DNA of 64,000 nt from Modicisalibacter ilicicola DSM 19980 (GTDB taxonomy: Bacteria > Pseudomonadota > Gammaproteobacteria > Pseudomonadales > Halomonadaceae). The stretch spans positions 1-64,000 of the forward strand of contig NZ_FQUJ01000009.1 of the NCBI RefSeq assembly GCF_900128925.1, read 5' to 3'. Below, one piece after another: positions 37,331 through 46,392 of this stretch. Position numbers and translations under genes: made by a program. Position 1 is the stretch's first letter, and each line of letters begins with the position of its first letter. The notes beneath the pieces are model-generated. The model saw only the letters and a program-made list of their open reading frames with translations. It was not told the origin of the DNA and ran no database searches.

Positions 37331-37966
37331 TCAGGGCTGGCGATGCTTGTCCTCGTCGCTGGCCTGGGTGAAGTCGTCCAGGGCCATCAGGTGGCCGAGC
37401 TTGCCGGCCTTGGTCGATAGGTACTGTTCGTTGTGGGGGTTCAAGCCCGTGGTCAGCGGCAGTCGTTCGGTGATGGTCACGCCGTCCCGGGTCAACGCAT
37501 CGACCTTGCGCGGGTTGTTGGTCATGAGCTTGAGGGCGGCGACCCCCAGGTGCTCGAGCATGGGAACGCACAGGTCGTAGCGGCGCAGGTCGGCGCCGAA
37601 GCCCAGGTGCTCGTTGGCCTCGACGGTATCGAAGCCCTGATCCTGCAGGTGGTAGGCGCGAATCTTGTTGAGCAAGCCGATGCCGCGCCCTTCCTGGCGC
37701 AGATAGAGCAGCACGCCGCGCCCCTCCAGGGCGATGCGCTTGAGGGCCTCCTGAAGTTGATAGCCGCAGTCGCAACGCATCGAGAACAGGGCGTCGCCGG
37801 TCAGGCACTCCGAATGCACGCGACCGAGCACCGGCGCGCCATCGGCCACGTCACCCAGGGTCAGGGCGACATGATCCTTGCCGGTGGCCTCGTCCTCGAA
37901 ACCGTGCATGGTGAAGGTGGCCCAGGGGGTGGGCAGCTTGGAGGCGGCGATGAAGCGGATCGTCAC
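37331..37966 (-). CDS. ribA: GTP cyclohydrolase II
   Basis: A 211-residue stand-alone RibA that opens GTP to the first riboflavin-pathway pyrimidine. Zinc cysteines are C54, C65 and C67 ([13 protein letters not shown]); [13 protein letters not shown] holds catalytic residues and LMTNNPRKV the substrate loop. The start is GTG at 37966 behind GAGG, giving [10 protein letters not shown]. It is divergent from hemE. Confidence 0.96.
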   Translation of the reverse strand: MTIRFIAASKLPTPWATFTMHGFEDEATGKDHVALTLGDVADGAPVLGRVHSECLTGDALFSMRCDCGYQLQEALKRIALEGRGVLLYLRQEGRGIGLLNKIRAYHLQDQGFDTVEANEHLGFGADLRRYDLCVPMLEHLGVAALKLMTNNPRKVDALTRDGVTITERLPLTTGLNPHNEQYLSTKAGKLGHLMALDDFTQASDEDKHRQP

Positions 37967-38032
37967 ATTGAACCTCGGTAAACGCGCGTGGCCCTGAGTG
38001 GCCATGGGCGCGGTCGCAGAGAAAAGAGTCGT

Positions 38033-38066
38033 ATTATAACAGCCGAGCGCCGCCATCCGTTACAAT
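38033..38066. promoter_or_regulatory. ribA / hemE divergent promoters
   Basis: On the minus strand an extended -10, TGTTATAAT (38033-38041), lies 67 bases before ribA. On the plus strand TACAAT (38061-38066) lies 32 bases before hemE. Neither has a convincing -35. Confidence 0.45.
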
Positions 38067-38097
38067 GGCGGCAAATTCGCGATTTGACGAGAACCCG

Positions 38098-39162
38098 ATG
38101 GAACTCAAGAACGACCGCTTTCTCCGCGCCCTGGCCCGCCAGCCGGTGGATCGCACCCCCGTATGGATGATGCGTCAGGCTGGCCGCTACCTGCCCGAAT
38201 ATCGCCGGGTGCGTGGCGAGGCCGGCAGCTTCATGGACCTGTGCCGCGACACTGCCCGGGCCTGCGAGGTCACGTTGCAACCTCTGGAACGCTATCCGCT
38301 GGATGCCGCCATCCTGTTCTCGGATATCCTGACCATCCCCGACGCCATGGGACTGGGGCTCTATTTCGAGACCGGCGAGGGCCCCAAGTTCAGGAAGCCG
38401 GTGCGCAGCGCCGAGGCAGTCCAGGCGCTGGGCCTGCCCGACGCCGAACGCGATCTGGATTACGTCATGAATGCGGTCGGTGCCATTCGCCAGGAACTCA
38501 ATGGCCGGGTGCCGCTGATCGGCTTCTCCGGCAGCCCCTGGACGCTGGCCACCTACATGGTCGAAGGCGCTTCGAGCAAGGACTTCCGTCACGTCAAGAC
38601 GATGCTCTACGACGACCCGGACACCATGCACAAGCTGCTCGATCTGCTGGCCCGGGCGGTCACCGATTATCTCAATGCACAGATCCGCGCCGGTGCCCAG
38701 GCGGTGCAGATCTTCGATACCTGGGGCGGGGCGCTGTCGACCCCGGCCTACCTGGAGTTTTCCCTGCGCTACATGAAGCAGATCGTCGCCGGACTGATCC
38801 GCGAGCAGGAGGGCCGCCGCGTGCCGGTGATCCTGTTCACCAAGAACGGCGGCCAGTGGCTCGAGCACATTGCCGAGGCGGGCAGCGATGCGATCGGCCT
38901 GGACTGGTCCACGGAGCTTTCCGACGCCCGGGCCCGGGTCGGCGATCGGGTGGCGTTGCAGGGCAATCTCGACCCCAACGTGCTGTTCGCCAGGCCGGCG
39001 GCGATCAAGGCCGAAGTGGCGCGCATCCTGGCAAGCTACGGCACGGGGCCTGGGCATGTCTTCAATCTCGGGCACGGCATCAGCCAGTTCACCGATCCGG
39101 AGCGTGTCACCGCCTTCATGGACGCGCTGCACGAATTGAGTCCGGCGTACCATCGCCGTTGA
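38098..39162 (+). CDS. hemE: uroporphyrinogen decarboxylase
   Basis: A 354-residue HemE, converting uroporphyrinogen III to coproporphyrinogen III in heme biosynthesis. The N-terminal signature [18 protein letters not shown] (active-site Arg residues) and the second signature [16 protein letters not shown] are intact, as is FDTWGGALS. The start is the ATG at 38098. The stop overlaps an in-frame alternative TTG start of the VanZ-like gene. Confidence 0.97.
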   Translation: MELKNDRFLRALARQPVDRTPVWMMRQAGRYLPEYRRVRGEAGSFMDLCRDTARACEVTLQPLERYPLDAAILFSDILTIPDAMGLGLYFETGEGPKFRKPVRSAEAVQALGLPDAERDLDYVMNAVGAIRQELNGRVPLIGFSGSPWTLATYMVEGASSKDFRHVKTMLYDDPDTMHKLLDLLARAVTDYLNAQIRAGAQAVQIFDTWGGALSTPAYLEFSLRYMKQIVAGLIREQEGRRVPVILFTKNGGQWLEHIAEAGSDAIGLDWSTELSDARARVGDRVALQGNLDPNVLFARPAAIKAEVARILASYGTGPGHVFNLGHGISQFTDPERVTAFMDALHELSPAYHRR

Positions 39163-39170
39163 ACACCGCG

Positions 39171-39563
39171 ATGCGCTGGCGTTGGCTCGAAGACCGGCGA
39201 CTGTGGAGACTGCTGGCCGTGGCGGCTGCCCTGGCGATTGCCTTGGGCAGCCTTGCACCCGGTGACGAGATGCCCAGGAATCTACCCTGGGACAAGCTCA
39301 ATCACTTCCTCGGCTATGGCGTGCTGGCCGCCCTGAGCGGGCTCGCCGGGCTGCGCCCCTGGAGCGCCTGGCTGGTCGCCTCGGGTTACGGCATGCTCGT
39401 CGAGCTCGCCCAGATCGCCGTGCCCGGGCGGCTGGGCGGCGATCCCTACGACATGCTGGCCAATGCCCTGGGGGCGGCGATGGCTGTCCTGCTGCTCGCG
39501 GCCCTTCGCCATTTCTTCAACGGTGCCCTCTTTGCGAAGCAGAATCGCAGGAACAATCCATGA
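39171..39563 (+). CDS. VanZ-family membrane protein
   Basis: A 130-residue protein with about four membrane helices. LGSLAPGDEMP...WDKLNHFLGYGVLA and GYGMLVELAQI...GRLGGDPYDMLANALGA are typical of the VanZ-like family (teicoplanin-resistance relative, function in Gram-negatives unknown). Start choice is uncertain: ATG 39171 is nine bases after hemE; TTG 39159 would overlap the hemE stop. Neither has a clear ribosome site, suggesting coupling to hemE. Confidence 0.85.
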   Translation: MRWRWLEDRRLWRLLAVAAALAIALGSLAPGDEMPRNLPWDKLNHFLGYGVLAALSGLAGLRPWSAWLVASGYGMLVELAQIAVPGRLGGDPYDMLANALGAAMAVLLLAALRHFFNGALFAKQNRRNNP

Positions 39564-39600
39564 GCGAACGGCTCGACGACCCCCAGGTCAGGGACACCGA

Positions 39601-40068
39601 TCAGTTGCCCGCCCCTCTACGAGGCGCCTCGCGGGTCGTCCCGTCGCCGCGCGGCGTCAGCTTGCGGCGAGGTTCCAGTACCCGGGCATCGCCGATGACG
39701 CCTTCATCCTCGGGCATCGGCTTGACCTCGTTGACCCAGGCCTCTGCGGGATCGTGCATGGCCGGGCGTCGCTCGAAGGAGCGGGTGACGACCGAACCGG
39801 GCCCGAATCCCTGAAGCTGGCTTCTCACATGGTGAGGCAGCATCAACAGCTCGGCGAGCAGGCGCAGGCCCACCATGGCCAGCAGAAGCACACCGGCGCC
39901 GAATGCCAGCGTCGGCCAGGCGTCCTGCCAGGAGGCGGCGCTCATCCAGGGGCTATGCCTGACCAACCAGGCGGTACCGCCCAGCAACAGTCCCATCTGG
40001 GCCATTCCATGGCAGAAGATCAAGGTGCGTCGCGGCAGCGGGCAACGCAGCGAAAAGAGAGTGCCCAT
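39601..40068 (-). CDS. hypothetical two-helix membrane protein
   Basis: A 155-residue protein I do not recognise. Two hydrophobic segments (about residues 18-36 and 48-76: MGLLLGGTAWLV, LAFGAGVLLLAMVGLRLLAELL) are followed by a polar, Arg/Pro-rich cytoplasmic tail of about 70 residues. The ATG at 40068 is chosen because GGAG precedes it; a longer upstream extension has no ribosome site and is not protein-like. It is convergent with the VanZ gene and divergent from the host-attachment gene. Confidence 0.6.
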   Translation of the reverse strand: MGTLFSLRCPLPRRTLIFCHGMAQMGLLLGGTAWLVRHSPWMSAASWQDAWPTLAFGAGVLLLAMVGLRLLAELLMLPHHVRSQLQGFGPGSVVTRSFERRPAMHDPAEAWVNEVKPMPEDEGVIGDARVLEPRRKLTPRGDGTTREAPRRGAGN

Positions 40069-40278
40069 CGGCAGTACTCCCGAAGAGTCGCTAGGATCGG
40101 TGATGGCTCGGTCGCGTCGGCATCCTTGCCAGAAGAGGGATACTACCAGCTTCTGCCGTTCGAGGTGGAGATGGTTGTCCTCAGCCGAATTCCCCGTGCG
40201 ATGCCACGGAAATTTGAGTCCGGTGCGGCTATCACCCATCCTGAGGAGGCGACGAGGGACGGATCACGTGGAAGGGGC

Positions 40279-40307
40279 TTGAAAAAAGGAGCGGTTCGCC
40301 AGATATC
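40279..40307 (+). promoter_or_regulatory. possible promoter of the host-attachment-family gene
   Basis: TTGAAA (40279-40284) and GATATC (40302-40307) at 17-base spacing lie about 47 bases before the ATG. It is a moderate match only. Confidence 0.35.
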
Positions 40308-40353
40308 CAACCCGTGTTCGACACCCTGAGACACCAACGGAAAAGGAGACGCC

Positions 40354-40788
40354 ATGACCACCTATATCGTGGTTTCCGATGCGGCGCGTGCACGTGTGTT
40401 CGCCCATGCGGCCGGCAACACCCGCGAGGTCGACAACCTGGTGCACCCCGAAAGCCGGGAGCATACCGGCGACCTGCGCACCGGCGGGGAGGGCGCCGCC
40501 ACCAATGACGGCGGACAGCAGCGCCAGACGGGCAACGACGACGCCACCTCGGAAAAGCATGCGATGTTCTTCGCCAAGGAAGTGGCCGACTATCTCAAGA
40601 ATGCCCGTTCTCAAGGCAAGGCGGATAGCTTCGTCATCGCCGCCGATCCCAAGTTTCTGGGCCTGTTGCGCGAGAAGATGGATTCCAATACCCGCGACAT
40701 GGTGGTGAAGGAGATCGACAAGGATTACTCCAAGGCGAGCCTCGAGGAAGTGATCGACAAGCTCGCAAGCCAGATATCGAACGTCTAG
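40354..40788 (+). CDS. host attachment protein family (Host_attach)
   Basis: A 144-residue cytoplasmic protein of the family first named from Agrobacterium as required for attachment to host cells. The start TTYIVVSDAARARVFAHA is typical, followed by a Gly/Gln/Asp-rich loop (residues ~40-70) and FAKEVADYLKNARSQGKADSF, ADPKFLGLLREKM. The family is widespread in non-pathogens and its real role is unknown. The ATG follows AAAAGGAGA. Its TAG stop lies in a CTAG that was the target of an IS481-type insertion, leaving the protein complete. Confidence 0.9.
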   Translation: MTTYIVVSDAARARVFAHAAGNTREVDNLVHPESREHTGDLRTGGEGAATNDGGQQRQTGNDDATSEKHAMFFAKEVADYLKNARSQGKADSFVIAADPKFLGLLREKMDSNTRDMVVKEIDKDYSKASLEEVIDKLASQISNV

Positions 40789-40789
40789 C

Positions 40790-41459
40790 TGTGATCTCTC
40801 AGTAGGTTGTTCATCCGGAACCTACCTACCCGGACAATTGGAGGTGTGACCCAAGCCAACCTCCAGGAGGCCCGGATGAACACCCATGCCCGTCTCACAC
40901 CGCATGGTCGAGCCCTGCTGGTCCACCGAGTCCTGGCCCCTGCCCGTGCCGAGAATCGCTACGAGCATGACACGCCGGGAGATCTTCTGCACCTGGACAT
41001 CAAGAAGCTCGGGCGCTCGCCCGCCCGGGCACCGCGTCACCGGCGATCGACAGCAGAGCACACGTGGCGCCGGTTGGGAGTATGTCCATGTGGCCGTCGA
41101 CGACCATTCCCGCGTTGCCTTCATTACTCTCCTGCCGGATGAAACCCGGTGGAATGCCTGCCGCGCGCTGCTCCAGGCCGTGCGTTACTACAGGGGGCCC
41201 TGTGTCGGCGTCTGGGGGCTGAAATACAAGCGCACCCGGCCTTATACGCCCCGCACCAATGGCAAGGCAGAGCGGTTCATTCAAACCGCTCTGCGCGGAT
41301 GGGCCTATGCCCGCTCTTATATGAGCTCGGACGAGCGAGGCGAGCAACTGCCCACCTGGCTTCACCAGTACAACGGGTATCGTCCGCACGCCAGTCTGGA
41401 TTTCCAACCTCTGGTTAGCCGGTTAGGGTGTTACGTGAACAACCTGGTGGGTTTACACA
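40790..41459 (+). mobile_element. decayed IS481-family insertion sequence
   Basis: About 670 bases, shorter than a usual ~1-kb IS481-like element. Both ends read TGTG, then ten bases, then AGGTTGTTCA, in inverted orientation (left from 40790; right from 41459). Flanks are TCTAGC on the left (40784-40789) and TCTAGG on the right (41460-41465), fitting the NCTAGN target known for IS481. The internal transposase is broken by deletion and frameshift. No active copy is in the window. Confidence 0.85.
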
Positions 41460-41464
41460 TCTAG
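40876..41464 (+). pseudogene. IS481-type transposase remnant
   Basis: Starts at an ATG with AGGAGG (MNTHARLTPHGRALLVHRVL), then jumps directly to NRYEHDTPGDLLHLDIKKLG, so the helix-turn-helix part is deleted. The frame shifts near 41020 into GHRVTGDRQ and WEYVHVAVDDHSRVAF. A second deletion removes the middle of the DDE core with the second Asp. The tail KRTRPYTPRTNGKAERFIQT with the catalytic Glu and NNLVGLHI remain. First Asp and Glu are present but the enzyme cannot be active. The stop uses the CTAG of the right target site. Confidence 0.88.
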
Positions 41465-41540
41465 GGGCCTCCCCCTGGCGACGAGGACGGCATCAAGCGA
41501 CACACGAAAGGCCCGGGCAAGTTAGCCGGGCCGTCGGCTA

Positions 41541-42467
41541 TCAGGGAATTCGCGGCAGCTCGATCTCGTCGATGCGCCGGATATTCTCGGTCAGCTGCTG
41601 GCATAGCCTGAGGAATTCGCGGATGCCGGTGGTCAGGTACTTGTGACGATGCCAGATGAAGGTGAACTGACGACGCAGGTCGAGTTGCGGCGTGGCGATC
41701 GGCACCAGGCTGCCGCGGCGGAAGGCGTCGCGCAGCGCCAGACGCGAGATGCAGCCGATGCCCAGGTCCGATTCCACCGCGCGCTTGATGCCCTCGGTAT
41801 GCTCGAGCTCGAGCAGGATGTCGAAACGGCCCCGGCGGTGGCGCGTCGCCTGTTCCAGGGTCTGACGTGTCCCCGAGCCGCGTTCGCGCATGATCCAGGT
41901 CTCGCGCAGCAGCCTGTCGAGGCTCGCCTCGCTGACGTTCGCCAGCGGATGCCGGGGTGAGCAGAAGACCGTGAGTTCGTCCTCCACCCAGGGCTGCATG
42001 ACGATGTCCTCGTGCTGACAATCGCCTTCGATTAGACCCAGATCAAGCTCGTGCTGAACGATATGCTCGATAATCATCGCGGTATTGCGGACCTGCAGGC
42101 GGACCCGACTGCCGGGGTGGTGGTGCAGGAAGTCGCTGATCAACAGCGTCGCCAGGTAGTTGCCGATGGTCAGGGTGGCACCGATGTCCAGGGAACCGAC
42201 ACCACGCTGACCCCGCAGCAGTTCCTCGATCTCTTCGGCTCGGTCGAGAAGCGCTACCGCCTTCGGCAGCAGTTGAAAGCCCAGGGCATTGAGCTTCAAG
42301 CGCTTGCCGATGCGATCGAGCAACTGGCAGTCGAACTGGCGTTCGAATTCGGCCAGGGCAGTGCTCGCGGCGGACTGGGAAAGCGCCAGCGCCCGAGCGG
42401 CCCGGGAGACGCTCTCATATTGGGCGACGGCAACGAAGACCTCGAGCTGGCGCAGGGTGTAGCGCAT
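41541..42467 (-). CDS. finR: LysR-family regulator, FinR-like
   Basis: A 308-residue LysR-type protein: N-terminal winged helix (YTLRQLEVFVAVAQYESVSRAA, SQSAASTALAEFE) and a substrate-binding domain. It is divergent from a ferredoxin-NADP reductase gene, the arrangement known in Pseudomonas, where FinR activates fpr under superoxide stress or sulfur limitation. The name is given by synteny plus family, so moderate confidence. The 146-base AT-rich gap between the two genes contains nested palindromes suited to a LysR dimer pair. Confidence 0.85.
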   Translation of the reverse strand: MRYTLRQLEVFVAVAQYESVSRAARALALSQSAASTALAEFERQFDCQLLDRIGKRLKLNALGFQLLPKAVALLDRAEEIEELLRGQRGVGSLDIGATLTIGNYLATLLISDFLHHHPGSRVRLQVRNTAMIIEHIVQHELDLGLIEGDCQHEDIVMQPWVEDELTVFCSPRHPLANVSEASLDRLLRETWIMRERGSGTRQTLEQATRHRRGRFDILLELEHTEGIKRAVESDLGIGCISRLALRDAFRRGSLVPIATPQLDLRRQFTFIWHRHKYLTTGIREFLRLCQQLTENIRRIDEIELPRIP

Positions 42468-42486
42468 GGCGACCTTCCTGATGCTT

Positions 42487-42524
42487 CTTTATCTGCATTA
42501 TAGATAAGTGTTATCCAGATAAAG
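42487..42524. promoter_or_regulatory. nested palindromes in the finR-fpr gap
   Basis: A 9-bp perfect inverted repeat, CTTTATCTG (42487-42495) and CAGATAAAG (42516-42524), encloses a smaller one, GATAA-GTG-TTATC (42503-42515). Four TTATC/GATAA half-sites in 38 bases just upstream of the finR start make a likely regulator site. Confidence 0.5.
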
Positions 42525-42613
42525 CATTTAACAGATATTCGTCGACCACTTATAATCAATAAAATTTTGAAGCATCTGTTATGTGATTTTTAGTTATAAG
42601 CAAAGGAGATAAT

Positions 42614-43390
42614 ATGAGCAAGTTTGCGCTGGAAGACGTCCTGAGTGTTCATCACTGGAACGACACACTGTTCAGCTTCCGCACGACCCGTGAACGCAGC
42701 TTGCGTTTCAAGAATGGCCAGTTCGTGATGATCGGCCTGGAAGTACAGGGCAAGCCATTGATGCGCGCCTACTCCATCGCCAGCCCCAATTACGAGGATC
42801 ATCTCGAGTTCTTCAGCATCAAGGTACAGGATGGCCCCCTGACCTCGCGCTTGCAGCACCTCAAGGTCGGCGATCAGATCATGGTCAGCCGCAAGCCTAC
42901 CGGCACCCTGGTGACCGACGATCTATTGCCCGGACGCAACCTCTATCTGCTTTCCACGGGCACCGGCCTCGCGCCGTTCATGAGCCTGATCCAGGACCCG
43001 GAGGTCTACGAGCGCTTCGAGAAGGTGGTTCTGGTGCATGGCGTACGCAACGTCAACGAACTGGCCTACGCCGACTTCATCAGCAAGGAACTGCCGGCCC
43101 ACGAATACCTGGGCGACGAGATCAGCGAAAAGCTCATCTATTACCCGACCGTGACCCGCGAGGCATTCCATACCACCGGACGGCTGACCGATCACATCGC
43201 CAGCGGCAAGCTCTTCAAGGATGCCGGCGTGCCGGCCATCGATCCCAAGCAGGATCGCGCGATGATCTGCGGCAGCCCGGCAATGCTGGCCGACACCAGC
43301 GGGCTTCTCGACGACCTGGGCTTCAAGATCTCGCCGCGCATGGGCGAGCCCGGCGACTATGTGATCGAGCGCGCGTTCGTGGAGAAGTAA
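42614..43390 (+). CDS. fpr: ferredoxin--NADP+ reductase
   Basis: A 258-residue bacterial Fpr. The FAD-binding motif RAYSIASPNYEDHLEFF and the following SRLQHLKVGDQI are typical, then the NADP part LLSTGTGLAPFMSLI, VHGVRNVNELAY and CGSPAMLADTS. The C-terminus ends VIERAFVEK, as in subclass I enzymes of pseudomonads. The ATG at 42614 follows AAAGGAGATAAT. It is divergent from finR. Confidence 0.96.
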   Translation: MSKFALEDVLSVHHWNDTLFSFRTTRERSLRFKNGQFVMIGLEVQGKPLMRAYSIASPNYEDHLEFFSIKVQDGPLTSRLQHLKVGDQIMVSRKPTGTLVTDDLLPGRNLYLLSTGTGLAPFMSLIQDPEVYERFEKVVLVHGVRNVNELAYADFISKELPAHEYLGDEISEKLIYYPTVTREAFHTTGRLTDHIASGKLFKDAGVPAIDPKQDRAMICGSPAMLADTSGLLDDLGFKISPRMGEPGDYVIERAFVEK

Positions 43391-43409
43391 GCCTCAGCCT
43401 ACTAGGGAG

Positions 43410-43430
43410 AGGCCCTGATCCTGGGCCTTT
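43410..43430 (+). terminator. weak terminator after fpr
   Basis: A 6-bp stem AGGCCC/GGGCCT with a 7-base loop, followed by only TT. Position is right for the end of fpr. Confidence 0.45.
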
Positions 43431-43470
43431 CGCGTCGTGGACACAGGCTCGGCGGGGGGCGCTATCGTCT

Positions 43471-43558
<88 letters not shown>

Positions 43559-43595
43559 TGAAGTGAATCGACGCGACCGGCGTGATAGCGCGATG

Positions 43596-43937
<342 letters not shown>

Positions 43938-44040
43938 TTACTCCTCGCGTCCTTTCAATGCGGATGGCCGAAGGCCTGTCGAGATATTGCATTCAAGTGT
44001 GCAGTATCGGCGGTCAAAAGCATACACCGCCAGACGCGCG

Positions 44041-44067
44041 AATAAAAAAGGCCCTCCGAAGAGGGCC
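44041..44067 (-). terminator. terminator after amtB
   Basis: Read on the minus strand: 7-bp stem GGCCCTC/GAGGGCC with a TTCG tetraloop followed by a run of T (TTTTTTATT). A strong classical terminator 35 bases past the amtB stop. Confidence 0.9.
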
Positions 44068-44101
44068 AGTAGGAGCACGCCAGCTCACTCGTTGTGTCGG
44101 C

Positions 44102-45346
44102 TCACTTGTTGCCGCCGACGGTAAACTCGGGATAGGCCTCCAGGCCGCATTCGACCAGATCGACCCCCTCGTACTCTTCCTCTTCGCTGACCCGGACGCC
44201 CATGATCGCCTTGAGGATCAGCCAGGCAACCAGGCTGGTGACGAAGACCCAGCCGAAGATCCCGATGACCCCGATCAGCTGGGCACCGAAGCCGGCATCG
44301 CCGTTGGTGAAGGGCACCACCATCACGCCCCAGATGCCGACCGTGCCGTGAGCGGAGATGGCCCCCACCGGGTCATCGACCTTCAGCTTGTCGAGGGAGA
44401 CGATGGACACCAGCACGATCAGCCCCCCGATGGCGCCGATGATCGTCGCGCCGAGACCGGAAGGCGAGAGCGGGTCGGCGGTGATGGATACCAGGCCGGC
44501 GATGGCACCATTCAGTGCCATGGTCAGATCCGCCTTGCGGAACCACAGCTTGGAAAGCACCAGGGCACCGATCACCCCGCCGGCGGCGGCGGCGTTGGTG
44601 TTGAGCAGTACCTGGGCCATGTTGTTGGCGGAGACGACGTCCGATACCTTCAGCTCCGAACCGCCATTGAACCCGAACCAGCCCATCCACAGGATGAAGG
44701 TGCCCAGGGTCGCCAGGGGCATGTTGGCACCAGGGATGGCATAGATGGCACCGTTCTTGCCGTACTTGCCCCGGCGAGGACCGAGCACCAGGACCCCGGC
44801 GAAGGCGGCAGCAGCGCCGGCCAGGTGGACGATGCCGGAGCCGGCATAATCGGAGTAGCCGATTTCCGACAGCCAGCCGCCGCCCCAGGTCCAGAAGCCG
44901 GAGACCGGGTAGATGAAGGCGGTCATCACCACGGCAAAGGCCAGGAAGGCCCACAGCTTCATGCGCTCGGCCACGGCGCCCGAGACAATCGACATGGCGG
45001 TGGCCACGAACACGACCTGGAAGAAGAAATCCGAGCGGGCCGAGTAGTAGGGCGCGTCCTCGCCACCGGCGAGCACCGCATCGACGCTGTTTTCCTCGCC
45101 GATCAGAAAGCCGAGACTCGGCAGGATGCCACCGGCACCGCTGGAGTACATGATGTAGTAGCCGACCAGCAGATACATCGTGCAGGCGATCGCGAACAGC
45201 ACGATGTTCTTGGTGAGGATCTCGGCGGTGTTCTTCGAGCGTACCAAGCCTGCTTCCAGCATGGCGAAGCCTGCGGCCATCCACATGACCAGCACGCCAC
45301 AGATGAGGAAGTAGAAAGTATCGAGCGCGTAGTTGAGCTCTGACAT
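44102..45346 (-). CDS. amtB: ammonium transporter
   Basis: A 414-residue Amt family channel with about eleven membrane helices. Conserved parts: FAMLEAGLVRSKNT, the pore segments around FVATAMSIVSGAVAERMK, SGIVHLAGAAAAFAGVLVLGPR (partly quoted) and GFNGGSELK. The C-terminal tail GVDLVECGLEAYPEF is the conserved cytoplasmic element that P-II contacts. It is 12 bases downstream of one glnK and upstream of another. Confidence 0.96.
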   Translation of the reverse strand: MSELNYALDTFYFLICGVLVMWMAAGFAMLEAGLVRSKNTAEILTKNIVLFAIACTMYLLVGYYIMYSSGAGGILPSLGFLIGEENSVDAVLAGGEDAPYYSARSDFFFQVVFVATAMSIVSGAVAERMKLWAFLAFAVVMTAFIYPVSGFWTWGGGWLSEIGYSDYAGSGIVHLAGAAAAFAGVLVLGPRRGKYGKNGAIYAIPGANMPLATLGTFILWMGWFGFNGGSELKVSDVVSANNMAQVLLNTNAAAAGGVIGALVLSKLWFRKADLTMALNGAIAGLVSITADPLSPSGLGATIIGAIGGLIVLVSIVSLDKLKVDDPVGAISAHGTVGIWGVMVVPFTNGDAGFGAQLIGVIGIFGWVFVTSLVAWLILKAIMGVRVSEEEEYEGVDLVECGLEAYPEFTVGGNK

Positions 45347-45358
45347 TGTTGTTGTCTC

Positions 45359-45724
<366 letters not shown>

Positions 45725-45741
45725 TCATATGCAAGTGCTAA

Positions 45742-45757
45742 TGCTTGCGGCGTGCCA
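45742..45757 (-). promoter_or_regulatory. sigma-54-type promoter of glnK-amtB
   Basis: Minus strand TGGCACGCCGCAAGCA: the GG and GC doublets stand exactly 12 bases apart as in TGGCACG-N4-TTGCA, with AA replacing TT. This fits NtrC-dependent control of nitrogen genes. Confidence 0.6.
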
Positions 45758-45839
45758 TCGTGTAAATTGTTCTTTAAAATCAATTAATTGAATTCATATT
45801 GCCGAGAAAGACAAGGGGCCGCGGGGCATGGCGAGGGTG

Positions 45840-45851
45840 TGGTGCGCACCA
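45840..45851. promoter_or_regulatory. palindrome upstream of glnK, possible NtrC-related site
   Basis: TGGTGCGCACCA is a perfect 12-bp palindrome followed by ATTAAGTGC. Its GGTGC/GCACC halves resemble NtrC half-sites, but the spacing is not that of a standard NtrC box. It lies about 85 bases upstream of the sigma-54 element. Confidence 0.3.
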
Positions 45852-45954
45852 TTAAGTGCTCTCGATTCAACGTTTTGCACCTTACTGGCGCATGCGCGCT
45901 CGGCCATCCTTGCGTATGCTGGGACGGTCAGTACACGAGCGAAGGAGCGTAGCG

Positions 45955-46362
45955 ATGGCGGGCAGCGACAGAATCAGTCGATTGGCACAGCAGTTGGGCG
46001 AACGGCTTCAGGATGCGTCTCATGCGCCCGAGGAGATCCAGCGCAGCGTACACAACGTGATGCGCGGGGCCTTCGACCGCATGGAGCTTGTCTCCCGTGA
46101 AGACTTCGACATCCTCATGGATGTATTGCAGCGCACCCGAGCCCGGGTCGAGGCCCTCGAGAAACAGGTCGCCGCCCTGGAGACGGCGCTGGACCAGGAA
46201 GCCACCTCCGCCCTGGCAGCCGCCGACAGCGTGGCGCCCCCGGCGCAGGCGTCAGGCGGCGTCAGCGAGATCAGCGAGAGTGGCGAGAGTGGCGAGAAGG
46301 ACAACCCTCGAAAGGGCGCTGCGGATAACGATGACGAGACCGGCGGTGCCGAGAAGCAATAG
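45955..46362 (+). CDS. ubiK: ubiquinone biosynthesis accessory factor UbiK
   Basis: A 135-residue protein of the UbiK/YqiC family, which assists aerobic ubiquinone assembly with UbiJ. The conserved N-terminal ~80 residues (ISRLAQQLGERL, RSVHNVMRGAFDRMELVSREDF) end in a coiled coil (VEALEKQVAALETAL). The C-terminal ~45 residues form a longer acidic, Ser/Glu/Asp-rich tail, as is common in salt-adapted relatives. The ATG at 45955 follows GAAGGAG. Confidence 0.92.
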   Translation: MAGSDRISRLAQQLGERLQDASHAPEEIQRSVHNVMRGAFDRMELVSREDFDILMDVLQRTRARVEALEKQVAALETALDQEATSALAAADSVAPPAQASGGVSEISESGESGEKDNPRKGAADNDDETGGAEKQ

Positions 46363-46392
46363 GCTCCAGGAACGCATTCGCGAGGAATCAGT

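Noticed and set aside
39560-39814. A plus-strand frame starting at the VanZ stop (MSERLDDPQVRD...)
   Set aside because: The start looks plausible but the sequence soon becomes Ser/Arg-rich shadow of the minus-strand membrane protein; no ribosome site.
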